DNA of 64,000 nucleotides from Gemmatimonadetes bacterium 13_1_40CM_69_22 (GTDB lineage Bacteria; Gemmatimonadota; Gemmatimonadetes; Gemmatimonadales; GWC2-71-9): NCBI GenBank assembly GCA_001917665.1, contig MNEL01000024.1, positions 1 to 64,000 of the forward strand, read 5' to 3'. Shown piece by piece: positions 9,448 to 17,875 of this stretch (position 1 is its first letter; each line of letters starts with the position of its first letter). The notes under the pieces were generated by a model. It saw only the letters and a program-made list of their open reading frames with translations, ran no database searches and was not told where the DNA came from. The position numbers and the translations under genes were made by a program.

Positions 9448-10448
9448 TGCTCGACGTCGCGGTGATCGGTGCGGGGCCGTGCGGCCTCGCGGTGGGCGTG
9501 GCCGCGAAGCGCGCCCACCTCACGTGCTCGCTGTTCGACAAGGGGCCGGTCGTCTCGAGTCTGATGCGTTATCCCCTCTACATGACTTTTTTCTCGACGC
9601 CCGACAAGCTCGAGGTCGGTGGCGTCCCGTTCGTCACGGCCGCCGAGAAGCCCAGCCGGCGGGAGGCCCTCACCTACTACCGCAAGGTGGCGGACTACTT
9701 CGAGCTGGACGTGCGGCAATACCACGAGGTGCAGGGCGTGCGGCGGTCGCGCGAGGGGTTCGAGCTGACCGCGAGACACCCGGGGAAGACGGAGCCCGAG
9801 ACGGTATACGCGCGCAACGTCGTCTACGCCACTGGGTACTTCGAGTCGCCCAACCCTCTCGGTGTGCCCGGGGAGGACCTCCCCCACGTGTCGCATTTCT
9901 TCACGGAGGCCCACCCGTACTGGCAGCAGCGGGTAGTCGTGGTGGGTGGGGGCAACAGCGCCGTCGAAGCAGCGCTCGAGCTGCACCGCGTCGGCGCGCG
10001 GGTCACGCTGGTGCACTTCCTCGGCGAGTTCGACCGCGGTGTGAAGCCGTGGATCCTGCCCGACGCGACGAACCGCGTGAAGGACGGAAGCATCGCTGTT
10101 CGCTGGTGTAGCCGGGTCGTGGAGATCCGGCGCTCCGAGGTCGTGATTCGCTTCGAGATGGACGCGCGGCTCGAGGCCCTGCCCGCCGATTTCGTGCTCG
10201 CCCTCACGGGCTACCGGGCGGACCTGACGCTGCTGCGCATGATCGGCGTGGAAGTCGACGAGACGACCGGCGTCCCGCGTCATGACCGGGCCACCATGGA
10301 GACCAACGTCGGGGGCGTCTACCTCGCCGGGGTGCTCGCGTCGGGGCTGGACGCGAACAAGACTTTTATCGAGAACGGCCGCGCCCACGGCGGGCTCATA
10401 TGTGAGCACATCAAAGCAAAACCCCCCAGGGTTGCCCCTGGGGGGTGA
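9447..10448 (+). CDS. ypdA: YpdA-like FAD/NAD(P)-dependent oxidoreductase (putative bacillithiol disulfide reductase family)
   Basis: DVAVIGAGPCGLAVGVAAKRA, LMRYPLYMTFFSTPDKLEVGG, VVVVGGGNSAVEAALEL, GVYLAGVLASGLDANKTFIENGRAHG. Confidence 0.87.
   Translation: MLDVAVIGAGPCGLAVGVAAKRAHLTCSLFDKGPVVSSLMRYPLYMTFFSTPDKLEVGGVPFVTAAEKPSRREALTYYRKVADYFELDVRQYHEVQGVRRSREGFELTARHPGKTEPETVYARNVVYATGYFESPNPLGVPGEDLPHVSHFFTEAHPYWQQRVVVVGGGNSAVEAALELHRVGARVTLVHFLGEFDRGVKPWILPDATNRVKDGSIAVRWCSRVVEIRRSEVVIRFEMDARLEALPADFVLALTGYRADLTLLRMIGVEVDETTGVPRHDRATMETNVGGVYLAGVLASGLDANKTFIENGRAHGGLICEHIKAKPPRVAPGG
10414..10446 (-). terminator. Strong intrinsic terminator (minus strand) overlapping the ypdA 3' end
   Basis: Minus strand: CCCCCCAGGGGCAACCCTGGGGGG then TTTTGCTTT. 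Confidence 0.75.
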
Positions 10449-10517
10449 TCGCCTGCTCGACATCGTGCGCCCTAGAACCCGATGCGAGCGAGACGAAGCT
10501 CTTGCTCGAGGAGCCAA

Positions 10518-10553
10518 ACAAAAGACCCCGCGCTCTCTTGCCAGGGCGTGGGG
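10518..10553 (-). terminator. Intrinsic terminator immediately 3' of the riboswitch aptamer
   Basis: Minus strand: GGCCCCACGCCCTGGCAAGAGAGCGCGGGGTCTTTTGTTT. Confidence 0.65.
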
Positions 10554-10645
10554 CCGCTGCCAACCTCCGGCAGCCGGGCTGTCTCGCCAACTGAGACCCC
10601 TTGGCTTTGCGCCCCGCCGTCACCGGCGGTTTGCCCTGAACAGAG
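10553..10645 (-). ncRNA. Cyclic di-GMP-I (GEMM-I-like) riboswitch aptamer
   Basis: Minus strand: CAGGGCAAACCGCCGGTGACGGCGGGGCGCAAAGCCAAGGGGTCTCAGTTGGCGAGACAGCCCGGCTGCC. It has the conserved CAGGGCAAACC, a P1b hairpin capped by a GNRA loop (GUGA), CGCAAAGCC, and a second hairpin GUCUC..GAGAC-AGCC-GGCUGCC. Confidence 0.85.
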
Positions 10646-10767
10646 ATGTGCTAGGCTGGGAATGGGCAAAAACGGTGCCCAACAGTAAGTTGCATCAAGC
10701 CGTCACTTAGCCAACAGCCTGCGCCCGTGATATCTTGCAGAACGCACAATTTCATGCATAAAGCGAC

Positions 10768-11850
10768 ATGTCGCCGGTAGTCCTGGTGGCCCCGGCCGCG
10801 TTCAAGGGCACTCTCGGCCCACGGCAGGTGGCGGAGGCGCTCTCGACCGGCATTCGGCGGGCCCTTCCAGAGGCCTCACTCCTCCAGTGTCCGATTTCCG
10901 ACGGCGGCGATGGCTTACTCGACGCCGTGCTCGCCCCCGCGTCGCTGCGTGAGAAGGTGCAGGTGACGGGCCCGCTGGGAACGCCGGTGAGCGCCGTCCT
11001 TGGCTGGGTCGACCCGGAGACGGCGATCTTCGAGAGCGCCACGGCATCCGGAATCGCGCTGCTCCGTCCGGATGAGCTCGATCCGCTGCGTGCCACCACG
11101 CGGGGTGTCGGGGAGCTGATCTGGGAGGCGGCGGAGCGTGGCGCCCAGGTGGTGGTTGTCGGGTTGGGTGGCTCGGCCACGGTGGACGGCGGAACCGGCG
11201 CGGCGTGCGGGCTGGGTTGGACGTTCGCGGACACCCGAGGCGAGGCGCTTCCCGAAGGGGGCGGCTCCTTGGTACAGCTCGCAGACTTGGGAGGCGGCTG
11301 GGCACTCGCCGCGCAGGTCCTCGCACTCGCGGACGTAACGACGCCGCTGGTTGGCACAGGCGGGGCGGCGCCGGTGTTCGCGCCGCAAAAGGGCGCGGGT
11401 CCGGAGGGCGTCAAGCTGCTCTCGCGCGGGCTGGAGCGTCTCGCCGACCTGATGGCGCGCCATGGCCGGCCGGAGCTCGCGACCGTGCCCGGCGGCGGCG
11501 CCGCCGGCGGGCTCGGGGCCGGTCTCGCGTTTTTCGCCAAGGCCCGACTGGTGCCGGGCGCCGAGTGGGTGCTGGGGCGCGTGGGGTTCGACGCCGCCCT
11601 CGCCAAGGCGGACTTCGTCGTGACCGGTGAGGGCGCGTTCGATCGGACGTCGCTCGCCGGCAAGGCATCGGGGGAAGTGGTCCGGCGTGCGCAAGCGGCG
11701 CAGAAGCGCGTCGCCGTGGTGGCGGGGAAGGTTGAAGGCCTGATCGGCATCCACGCCCTGGACGGAGAAGGCCGGATGCTCGATGCGGCCGGGATCGCCG
11801 AGCTCGCCGAGCGCGCGACGCGGCAGGCATTTGGGTTGCCTCTGCCCTAG
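10768..11850 (+). CDS. Glycerate kinase
   Basis: VLVAPAAFKGTLGPRQVAEALSTGIRRALP, PISDGGDGLLDAV, GLGGSATVDGGTGAA, VTGEGAFDRTSLAGKASGEV. Confidence 0.93.
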   Translation: MSPVVLVAPAAFKGTLGPRQVAEALSTGIRRALPEASLLQCPISDGGDGLLDAVLAPASLREKVQVTGPLGTPVSAVLGWVDPETAIFESATASGIALLRPDELDPLRATTRGVGELIWEAAERGAQVVVVGLGGSATVDGGTGAACGLGWTFADTRGEALPEGGGSLVQLADLGGGWALAAQVLALADVTTPLVGTGGAAPVFAPQKGAGPEGVKLLSRGLERLADLMARHGRPELATVPGGGAAGGLGAGLAFFAKARLVPGAEWVLGRVGFDAALAKADFVVTGEGAFDRTSLAGKASGEVVRRAQAAQKRVAVVAGKVEGLIGIHALDGEGRMLDAAGIAELAERATRQAFGLPLP

Positions 11851-11875
11851 CGGCCGGTCTATCTTCCGGCCCTCT

Positions 11876-13213
11876 ATGCCCGCAAACGACAACGTGATGG
11901 AGAAGCTCGTGTCGCTCGCCAAGCGACGCGGGTTCGTATTTCAGTCGTCGGAGATCTACGGCGGGCTCGGGTCGGTGTGGGACTACGGGCCGCTCGGCGT
12001 GGAGCTGAAGAAGAACATCAAGGAGCGCTGGTGGCGCTCCCTGGTGCACGCGCGGGAAGACATCGAGGGCCTCGACGCGGCCATCTTGATGCACCCGAAG
12101 GTGTGGGAGGCGTCCGGGCATGTTGCGGGATTCACCGATCCCCTGGTCGACTGCAAGCAGTGCAAGAACCGGTTCCGCGCGGACGATCCGCGCATCAAAG
12201 GCACGCCGGGCGAGCCCACGGCGCAGTGCCCGGTGTGCGGGAACCAGGGGACCCTCACGGCGCCCCGGATGTTCAACCTCATGTTCAAGACGTTCATGGG
12301 CCCGGTTGAGGAAGCGGCGGCGGTGGTCTACCTACGGCCCGAGACGGCGCAGGGGATCTACGTGAATTATCTGAACGTCCTGCAGTCGTCCCGGCAGAAG
12401 ATCCCGTTCGGCATCGCCCAGATCGGCAAGGCATTCCGCAACGAAATCACGCCCGGGAACTTCATCTTCCGGACCCGGGAGTTCGAGCAGATGGAGATGC
12501 AGTTCTTCGTGAAGCCGGGGACCGACTCGGAGTGGTTCGAATTCTGGCGCCAGGAGCGGCTGAAGTGGCTCGTCGGGCTCGGCATCCGCGCCGAGAAGCT
12601 GCGGTTTCACCAGCACACCAAGGATGAGCTCGCGCACTACGCCAAGGACGCCTACGATATCCAGTACGAGTTCCCCTTCGGGTGGCAGGAGTTCGAGGGC
12701 ATTCACAACCGCACGAACTTCGATCTGTCGCGCCACCAAGAATTCTCCGGGAAGAAGCTCGAGTACCTGGACACCGCCACGAACGAGCGGTTCATCCCGT
12801 ACGTCGTGGAGACCTCGGCCGGCGCCGACCGCACCGCCCTCGTGGTGATGGTGGACGCCTACCACGAGGAGGACGTGGAAGGCGAGAAGCGCGTGGTGTT
12901 GCGGATCCATCCGGCGATCGCTCCCCTCAAGGCAGCCGTGTTTCCCCTCGTCAACAAGGACGGGATGCCCGAGCTGGCGCGCCGGCTCTACGACGACCTG
13001 CGCAAGCACTACAACGTGTTCTACGACGACGGCGGCTCGATCGGGCGCCGCTACCGGCGGCAGGACGAAGCCGGCACGCCCTTCGGGATCACGGTCGACG
13101 GCCAGTCCACCGCGGATGGAACCGTTACGGTACGGGATCGCGATACGCTGAAGCAGGATCGGGTAGCGAGCGACCGGCTGGTGAGCTATCTGCAGGAACG
13201 GCTCAAGGGGTAG
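11876..13213 (+). CDS. glyS: Glycine--tRNA ligase (single-chain class II type)
   Basis: MEKLVSLAKRRGFVFQSSEIYGGLGSVWDYGPLGVELKKNI; class II motifs, RPETAQGIYVNY, GIAQIGKAFRNEITPGNFIFRTREFEQME. Confidence 0.96.
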   Translation: MPANDNVMEKLVSLAKRRGFVFQSSEIYGGLGSVWDYGPLGVELKKNIKERWWRSLVHAREDIEGLDAAILMHPKVWEASGHVAGFTDPLVDCKQCKNRFRADDPRIKGTPGEPTAQCPVCGNQGTLTAPRMFNLMFKTFMGPVEEAAAVVYLRPETAQGIYVNYLNVLQSSRQKIPFGIAQIGKAFRNEITPGNFIFRTREFEQMEMQFFVKPGTDSEWFEFWRQERLKWLVGLGIRAEKLRFHQHTKDELAHYAKDAYDIQYEFPFGWQEFEGIHNRTNFDLSRHQEFSGKKLEYLDTATNERFIPYVVETSAGADRTALVVMVDAYHEEDVEGEKRVVLRIHPAIAPLKAAVFPLVNKDGMPELARRLYDDLRKHYNVFYDDGGSIGRRYRRQDEAGTPFGITVDGQSTADGTVTVRDRDTLKQDRVASDRLVSYLQERLKG

Positions 13214-13224
13214 CGCCGACTTGC

Positions 13225-13923
13225 ATGCGCTTCGACGACTTCCGTGCCATGATCCACCGTCTCGCCCGCGACGTGCCCGCCGAATTCTCGGACGGCATCG
13301 TCGCGATCGAAGTGAGCCCGAAGACGTTACCCCATCCGCGACGCGGCGACGTCTACACGTTGGGTGAATGCATCCCGCTCGAATGGAGCGGCAGCGGGGC
13401 CGATCTACAGTCGCGCGTCGTTCTCTATCACGGCTCGTTCGCCGCGCTCGCACGCCTCGGGGATTTCGACTGGCGCGCGGAGGCGTGGGAGACGCTCACC
13501 CACGAGCTGCGACACCACCTCGAGTGGCGCGCGCATATCTCCCGCCTCGAGGCCTACGACTGGGCGGCGGAGGAGAACTTCAAACGCCACGAGGGTCAGC
13601 CCTTCGACCCGCTGTTCTATCGGTCGGGGGAATGCGTGGAGGACGAAGTCTGGAAGGTCGACGACGATCTCTTCGTGTCCCTGGACGACTCGGGCGCGCG
13701 CGGCAAAGAGATCGAGATTCCCTGGCACGGTCGTGCCTATCAGGTGGCCGTCCCGCCGGTCGAGCTGACCACGGCGTTGTTCCTGATCCTGGACGGCCTG
13801 CGGGACCCCCCACCCGGCGACGCCGTGGTGGTCGTGAAGCCGGCGCAAGGGCTCCGGGACCTGTTGCGGCGTCATCCTGCCCCCGTCCAGGTGGTGGCGC
13901 GGGTGACGCCGCTCGATGCCTAA
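13225..13923 (+). CDS. Zincin-like metallopeptidase domain protein
   Basis: TLTHELRHHLEWRAH (HExxH) in a 232-aa cytosolic-looking protein. Confidence 0.6.
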   Translation: MRFDDFRAMIHRLARDVPAEFSDGIVAIEVSPKTLPHPRRGDVYTLGECIPLEWSGSGADLQSRVVLYHGSFAALARLGDFDWRAEAWETLTHELRHHLEWRAHISRLEAYDWAAEENFKRHEGQPFDPLFYRSGECVEDEVWKVDDDLFVSLDDSGARGKEIEIPWHGRAYQVAVPPVELTTALFLILDGLRDPPPGDAVVVVKPAQGLRDLLRRHPAPVQVVARVTPLDA

Positions 13924-14221
13924 ACAGGTGTTCCTCGCGACGCGGGACCTCGTGTTCCGCTCGAAGCTCGCTCGCGTCGTCGTCGCCGCCGGGGCGGAGG
14001 TGACGCGTGACGAGGCCGCGTGCGAGCTCGCCGTGCTCGAGATCGAGCCCGCGGGGTCGACGGACCGCATCACCAGGCTCGTCGCGCGCGGGACCCCGGT
14101 CCTGGCCTACGGCTCGCACGTACGGGCGGATCTGCTACGGACCGCCCGCGAGGCGGGGGCCACGGCGGTGCCGAATTCGCAGGTGGAAGAACGGCTTGCA
14201 GAGCTGTTAGGAACGATGTAG
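13916..14221 (+). CDS. Small hypothetical protein (receiver-like fold possible)
   Basis: ORF of 101 aa overlapping the upstream gene by 8 nt; stop codon lies inside the palindromic repeat. Confidence 0.55.
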   Translation: MPKQVFLATRDLVFRSKLARVVVAAGAEVTRDEAACELAVLEIEPAGSTDRITRLVARGTPVLAYGSHVRADLLRTAREAGATAVPNSQVEERLAELLGTM

Positions 14222-14245
14222 GGGCGCAGCATGCTGCGCCCCTAC
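14218..14245. repeat. 28-bp perfect palindrome GTAGGGGCGCAGCATGCTGCGCCCCTAC
   Basis: Exact palindrome, same as 16874 and 24081. Confidence 0.95.
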
Positions 14246-14267
14246 GGTGGTGCGGTGTCTTGGGCGG

Positions 14268-14732
14268 TTACTTCGACGCAACCTGTACGTCGATCTGCCG
14301 CGGCTTCGCCTTTTCGACCTTCGGCAGCGTCACCGTCAGCACGCCGTGCTCGTACGTCGCCTTGATGCCATTGGCGTCGACGGTCGCCGGCAGCGTGAAG
14401 CTTCGCTCAAACGTGCCGTAGGTCCGTTCGTAGCGGTGCACCCGCTCGGTGCGCTGCTCGGCGACCTGCTCCTTGGTCCCGTGAATCGTGAGGACGTTGT
14501 TCTCGAGCGAGATCTTCACGTTCTCCGGCTTCACACCCGGCACCTCGGACATGATCCGGATGGCGTCGGCCTCCTCGAGGATGTCCACAGGCGGTACCCA
14601 GGACGCGCCTGCGCTGTCGCGGTACTGCCAGTCGAGGTTGCCGAACGCCTCGCTGAAGAGGCGGCCAATCCGGCGCTCGAGGGTAGTCCCGTCCAGCGCG
14701 GGCTCTCTCGAGTTACGAGTTGTGACGAACAT
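14268..14732 (-). CDS. Hsp20/alpha-crystallin family small heat shock protein
   Basis: VDILEEADAIRIMSEVPGVKPENVKISLENNVLTIHGTKE...GTFERSFTLPATVDANGIKATYEHGVLTVTLPK; AAGGAGG SD upstream. Confidence 0.95.
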   Translation of the reverse strand: MFVTTRNSREPALDGTTLERRIGRLFSEAFGNLDWQYRDSAGASWVPPVDILEEADAIRIMSEVPGVKPENVKISLENNVLTIHGTKEQVAEQRTERVHRYERTYGTFERSFTLPATVDANGIKATYEHGVLTVTLPKVEKAKPRQIDVQVASK

Positions 14733-14873
14733 AAGCAGGACCTCCTTATTGAGGACGTGGTTCGGGACTGCCTTCCCGCCGGCGCGCCGAGCAACCGGCG
14801 TGCCGCGGGACGGGGGCCGCGGCTTGCCGAGATGGCAAGCTGGCCTGCCGCGTTTGCCGGGTGGTTTGTCAGG

Positions 14874-16031
14874 ATGACGGGGTTATCTTTCTCGCTCGTC
14901 TGCGCGAGGTTGTTCGTGAACCGGCACCTTCCCGTTTGGCTGGCCCTGGGCGTCTGGCTCGGAGCAGTCGCGGCCGGCGACGCGCCCAGCTACCGCATCT
15001 TCGTGTCCAGCGAGTCCGGCGACATCGTCTCCCAGCTGACCTGGGACGGCGTCGCGCTCAAGACCGTGAAGGTCGTGCCGGTGGGCATCATGCCCGCCGA
15101 CATCGACGGCCCGCACAACGTCACCGTCTCGCCGGACGGCAAGTATTGGTACGTCACGATCGCCCATGGCACGCCCTATGGCACGCTCTGGAAGATGGCC
15201 GTGGACGGGGACACCGTGGTTGGGAAGGCGCCCGTCGAGATGTTCCCGACGACCATCTCGCTCACGCCGGATGGCGAGCTCGCCTTCGTCGCGAACTCCG
15301 ACTTTCACGGCGACCATCCGCGGATGAACGTCGTCTCGATCGTGTACACGCCGCAGATGGTCACGTTGACGAACCTCCCGGCGTGCGACATGCCGCACGG
15401 CGTGAAGGTGAACCACGCCGGGACGAAGGTCTACGTAACCTGCATGAACTCGGACGAGGTGCTGGAGATCGACCGTGCTTCGCTGGCGATCGCACGCCGC
15501 CACAAGACGGGCGAGGGGATGTTGCCACAGGCGATGCCGATGAAGATGGGGCACGGCGGGGCGCAGGAGCGGTCGCGGAGGGCGGCGCTGCACGACGCGT
15601 GCATGCCCACGTTTGTGTCGGTGTCGCCGGAGGACACGCGGCTGTACGTCGCCTGCAACCACAGCGACGAGCTGATGGTGCTCGACGCCCGGACGCTCGA
15701 CCTCGTGAAGGCGATCCCAGCGGGGCATGGCGCATACAACGTGGAGCCTTCGCCCGACGGCAAGTGGCTGATCGTGACGAACAAGAAGGATCAGAGCGTC
15801 TCGCTCATCGATGCCGCCACGCTGGCGGAGGTGGCGCGGATCGCCACGACCAAGCCGTTCCCCCACGGCGTGGCGTACTCGCCCGACAGCCGCTACGCCT
15901 TCATCTCTCAGGAGAGCAAGGGCGTGGATCCCGGCGCCGTGAACGTGATCGATCTGCAGACGAAGGCGAGTGTGGCGAGCGTCGCGGTCCCACTCCAGCC
16001 GACCGGGATCACGATCCTGCGCCGGTCATGA
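14874..16031 (+). CDS. Secreted YncE-like beta-propeller protein
   Basis: Signal-like N-terminus then repeats: VTVSPDGKYWYVTIAHG, ISLTPDGELAFVAN, VEPSPDGKWLIVTNKKDQSVSLIDAATLAEVARI, VAYSPDSRYAFISQE. Confidence 0.8.
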   Translation: MTGLSFSLVCARLFVNRHLPVWLALGVWLGAVAAGDAPSYRIFVSSESGDIVSQLTWDGVALKTVKVVPVGIMPADIDGPHNVTVSPDGKYWYVTIAHGTPYGTLWKMAVDGDTVVGKAPVEMFPTTISLTPDGELAFVANSDFHGDHPRMNVVSIVYTPQMVTLTNLPACDMPHGVKVNHAGTKVYVTCMNSDEVLEIDRASLAIARRHKTGEGMLPQAMPMKMGHGGAQERSRRAALHDACMPTFVSVSPEDTRLYVACNHSDELMVLDARTLDLVKAIPAGHGAYNVEPSPDGKWLIVTNKKDQSVSLIDAATLAEVARIATTKPFPHGVAYSPDSRYAFISQESKGVDPGAVNVIDLQTKASVASVAVPLQPTGITILRRS

Positions 16032-16306
16032 CCCACACCACCACCGTGGCCCTGCCGGCGGAGCAGGTGCTCGGGGCGGCGCAGCGGTTCTTCGCCGAGC
16101 GAGTCCCCAACGCCGCCGCGTTCGTGGAGCGGGAGGGCCCGGGGTTCCTGGTGCTGCGCGGGCAGGGCGGGGAAGAAGTGGTTTTCAGCGCGCGCTCGGA
16201 TGCGAGCGGAAAGACGCAGGTGCGGGCGTCGACCCTGTTTTTCGACCAGGCGGTGGACCGGTTCCTCTCGACGCTGCCGCTCGAGACCGACGTCGAGGTC
16301 GTGTGA
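16028..16306 (+). CDS. Small conserved-looking hypothetical protein
   Basis: 92-aa ORF, ATG overlapping the upstream TGA (ATGA), translationally coupled. Confidence 0.6.
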   Translation: MTHTTTVALPAEQVLGAAQRFFAERVPNAAAFVEREGPGFLVLRGQGGEEVVFSARSDASGKTQVRASTLFFDQAVDRFLSTLPLETDVEVV

Positions 16307-16578
16307 CGGCCGTCGATGCGCGGCTTCCGGTTCGGGTCATGGTGACCGATGTCTGGGACCAGGTTTTCCTCACGGTGGCGCCGACGACGACCATCGCGGA
16401 GTTGAAGCGCCACGCCCTCAGCGAGGCGTCGAAGCGGCGCAGTGTGCCCGTGGCGGACTACGTCGTGAAGTTCAAAGGGGGGCAGGTGCTGGACGAATCG
16501 ACCACACTCGCCGCACTCGGCGCCGTCGCTAACTCCCCGTTCATCGTCCTCCCTGCGCGTCGCCAGCCGGTGCGATGA
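16303..16578 (+). CDS. Ubiquitin-like (beta-grasp) domain small protein
   Basis: VRVMVTDVWDQVFLTVAPTTTIAELKRHALSEASKRR...VVKFKGGQVLDESTTLAALGAVANSPFIVL resembles UBL pattern (TVAELK; G..L.D..TL..LG...); GTG start overlapping stop. Confidence 0.55.
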   Translation: MTAVDARLPVRVMVTDVWDQVFLTVAPTTTIAELKRHALSEASKRRSVPVADYVVKFKGGQVLDESTTLAALGAVANSPFIVLPARRQPVR

Positions 16579-16841
16579 GGTCTCTCAGCCGGGCGCTCGC
16601 GACGCTCGCCGTCGGCTTTCTCGCGCTCGACGCGCTGCTGTTCCTCTATTCGGGCCTCAGTCTCGGGCGCCCCGGGCTGATCGTGAGCGGCGCCGCCTGC
16701 GGCCTCGCCGCGGTCCTGGTCGTGCTCAGCTGGCGTCGGTACCGTCGTGCGATCGCCGAGCTCGAGCAGGCGCGGCGCGAGATGCAGGCGGAGGTGCAGT
16801 CGCTTCGCGAGCTGCTGCACCGCAAGCAGCTGCATAACTGA
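16575..16841 (+). CDS. Small membrane protein with C-terminal coiled coil
   Basis: Two hydrophobic helices then RYRRAIAELEQARREMQAEVQSLRELLHRKQ. Confidence 0.6.
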   Translation: MRSLSRALATLAVGFLALDALLFLYSGLSLGRPGLIVSGAACGLAAVLVVLSWRRYRRAIAELEQARREMQAEVQSLRELLHRKQLHN

Positions 16842-16873
16842 GTGCTGAGCGCCCCGTGGTTCCCACCCTGCGT

Positions 16874-16901
16874 GTAGGGGCGCAGCATGCTGCGCCCCTA
16901 C
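16874..16901. repeat. 28-bp perfect palindrome GTAGGGGCGCAGCATGCTGCGCCCCTAC
   Basis: Exact copy of the 14218 and 24081 palindrome. Confidence 0.95.
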
Positions 16902-16912
16902 TCGGCACTGCA

Positions 16913-16928
16913 CTGTGCTGAAGCACAG
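16913..16928 (-). repeat. Partial two-hairpin element (first hairpin only), reverse orientation
   Basis: CTGTGC-TGAA-GCACAG = reverse complement of the CTGTGC-TTCA-GCACAG type stem 1, adjacent to the palindrome. Confidence 0.45.
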
Positions 16929-16941
16929 CCCGACGAGTGCG

Positions 16942-17844
16942 ATGCCCGTTCCCGTTCTCTTTCACCCCGCCTGCCAGCGCCATCACCCCGGCCCGGGCCA
17001 TCCCGAGCGCCCCGAGCGCGTCGTCGCGGTGCTCGAGGCGCTGCGAGCGGCCGACATGGCGTCCACCGTCGAGTGGTGCGAGGCGCGACCGGCAACGCGA
17101 GAGGCGCTCGAGCGCGTGCACCCGGCGCCCTACCTCGACGGCCTCGAGCGGCTGGCCCTGCAGGGCGGCGGCGTGCTCGACGCCGACACGGCGATGAGCA
17201 GCGCCAGCTGGGATGCGGCCGTCGCCGCGGCGGGGGTGGCCCTCGACGCCGTGGAGCGGGGGATCGCGACCGGCTCCGCGTTCGGCGCCACCCGGCCGCC
17301 CGGCCACCACGCTCTCGCGGCGCGCGCGATGGGGTTTTGCCTCATCAACAACGCCGTGGTGGCCGCGCGGCACGCGCAGCAGCTCGGCAAGGCCCAGGTG
17401 TTGATCGTGGACTGGGATGTGCATCACGGGAACGGGACTCAGGCGCTGGTCGAGCGCGATGCGTCCCTCCGCTACGTCTCGATGCATCAGTATCCCTGGT
17501 ATCCGGGCACCGGTGCCGAGGACGAGCGCGGGGTAGGTAACGTGTTCAACGTCCCACGCCCGCCGGGGCTGCCGCGGCAGGTGTACGCGCGCGATCTCCT
17601 CGCTGCGGTGGACGCCGCCCTGGAGGGGTGGCCGCCCGACCTGCTGCTGGTATCCGCCGGGTTCGACTCGCTCAACGGCGACCCGCTCGGCGGCTTCACG
17701 CTCGAGCCCGAGGACATGGCGCGCTGGACCGCGCTGTTGCGTGAGCGCGTCGCTCCGGCGCCGGTGGTGGGCGTGCTCGAGGGCGGCTATCGGCTCGACC
17801 TCCTCGCGGCGGGTGCGCGCGCGCATGTGCGCGCGCTTGCCTGA
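16942..17844 (+). CDS. Histone deacetylase / acetoin-utilization family protein
   Basis: FHPACQRHHPGPGHPERPERV, ATRPPGHHAL, FCLINNAVVAARHAQ, IVDWDVHHGNGTQ, SAGFDSLNGDPLGG. Confidence 0.95.
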   Translation: MPVPVLFHPACQRHHPGPGHPERPERVVAVLEALRAADMASTVEWCEARPATREALERVHPAPYLDGLERLALQGGGVLDADTAMSSASWDAAVAAAGVALDAVERGIATGSAFGATRPPGHHALAARAMGFCLINNAVVAARHAQQLGKAQVLIVDWDVHHGNGTQALVERDASLRYVSMHQYPWYPGTGAEDERGVGNVFNVPRPPGLPRQVYARDLLAAVDAALEGWPPDLLLVSAGFDSLNGDPLGGFTLEPEDMARWTALLRERVAPAPVVGVLEGGYRLDLLAAGARAHVRALA

Positions 17845-17875
17845 CTAGGGCGGCCTCCTCGATACTTCACCCGCG

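Noticed and set aside
16942-17844. Histone deacetylase-like gene as evidence of eukaryotic DNA
   Set aside because: Acetoin-utilization/HDAC-family deacetylases are widespread in bacteria
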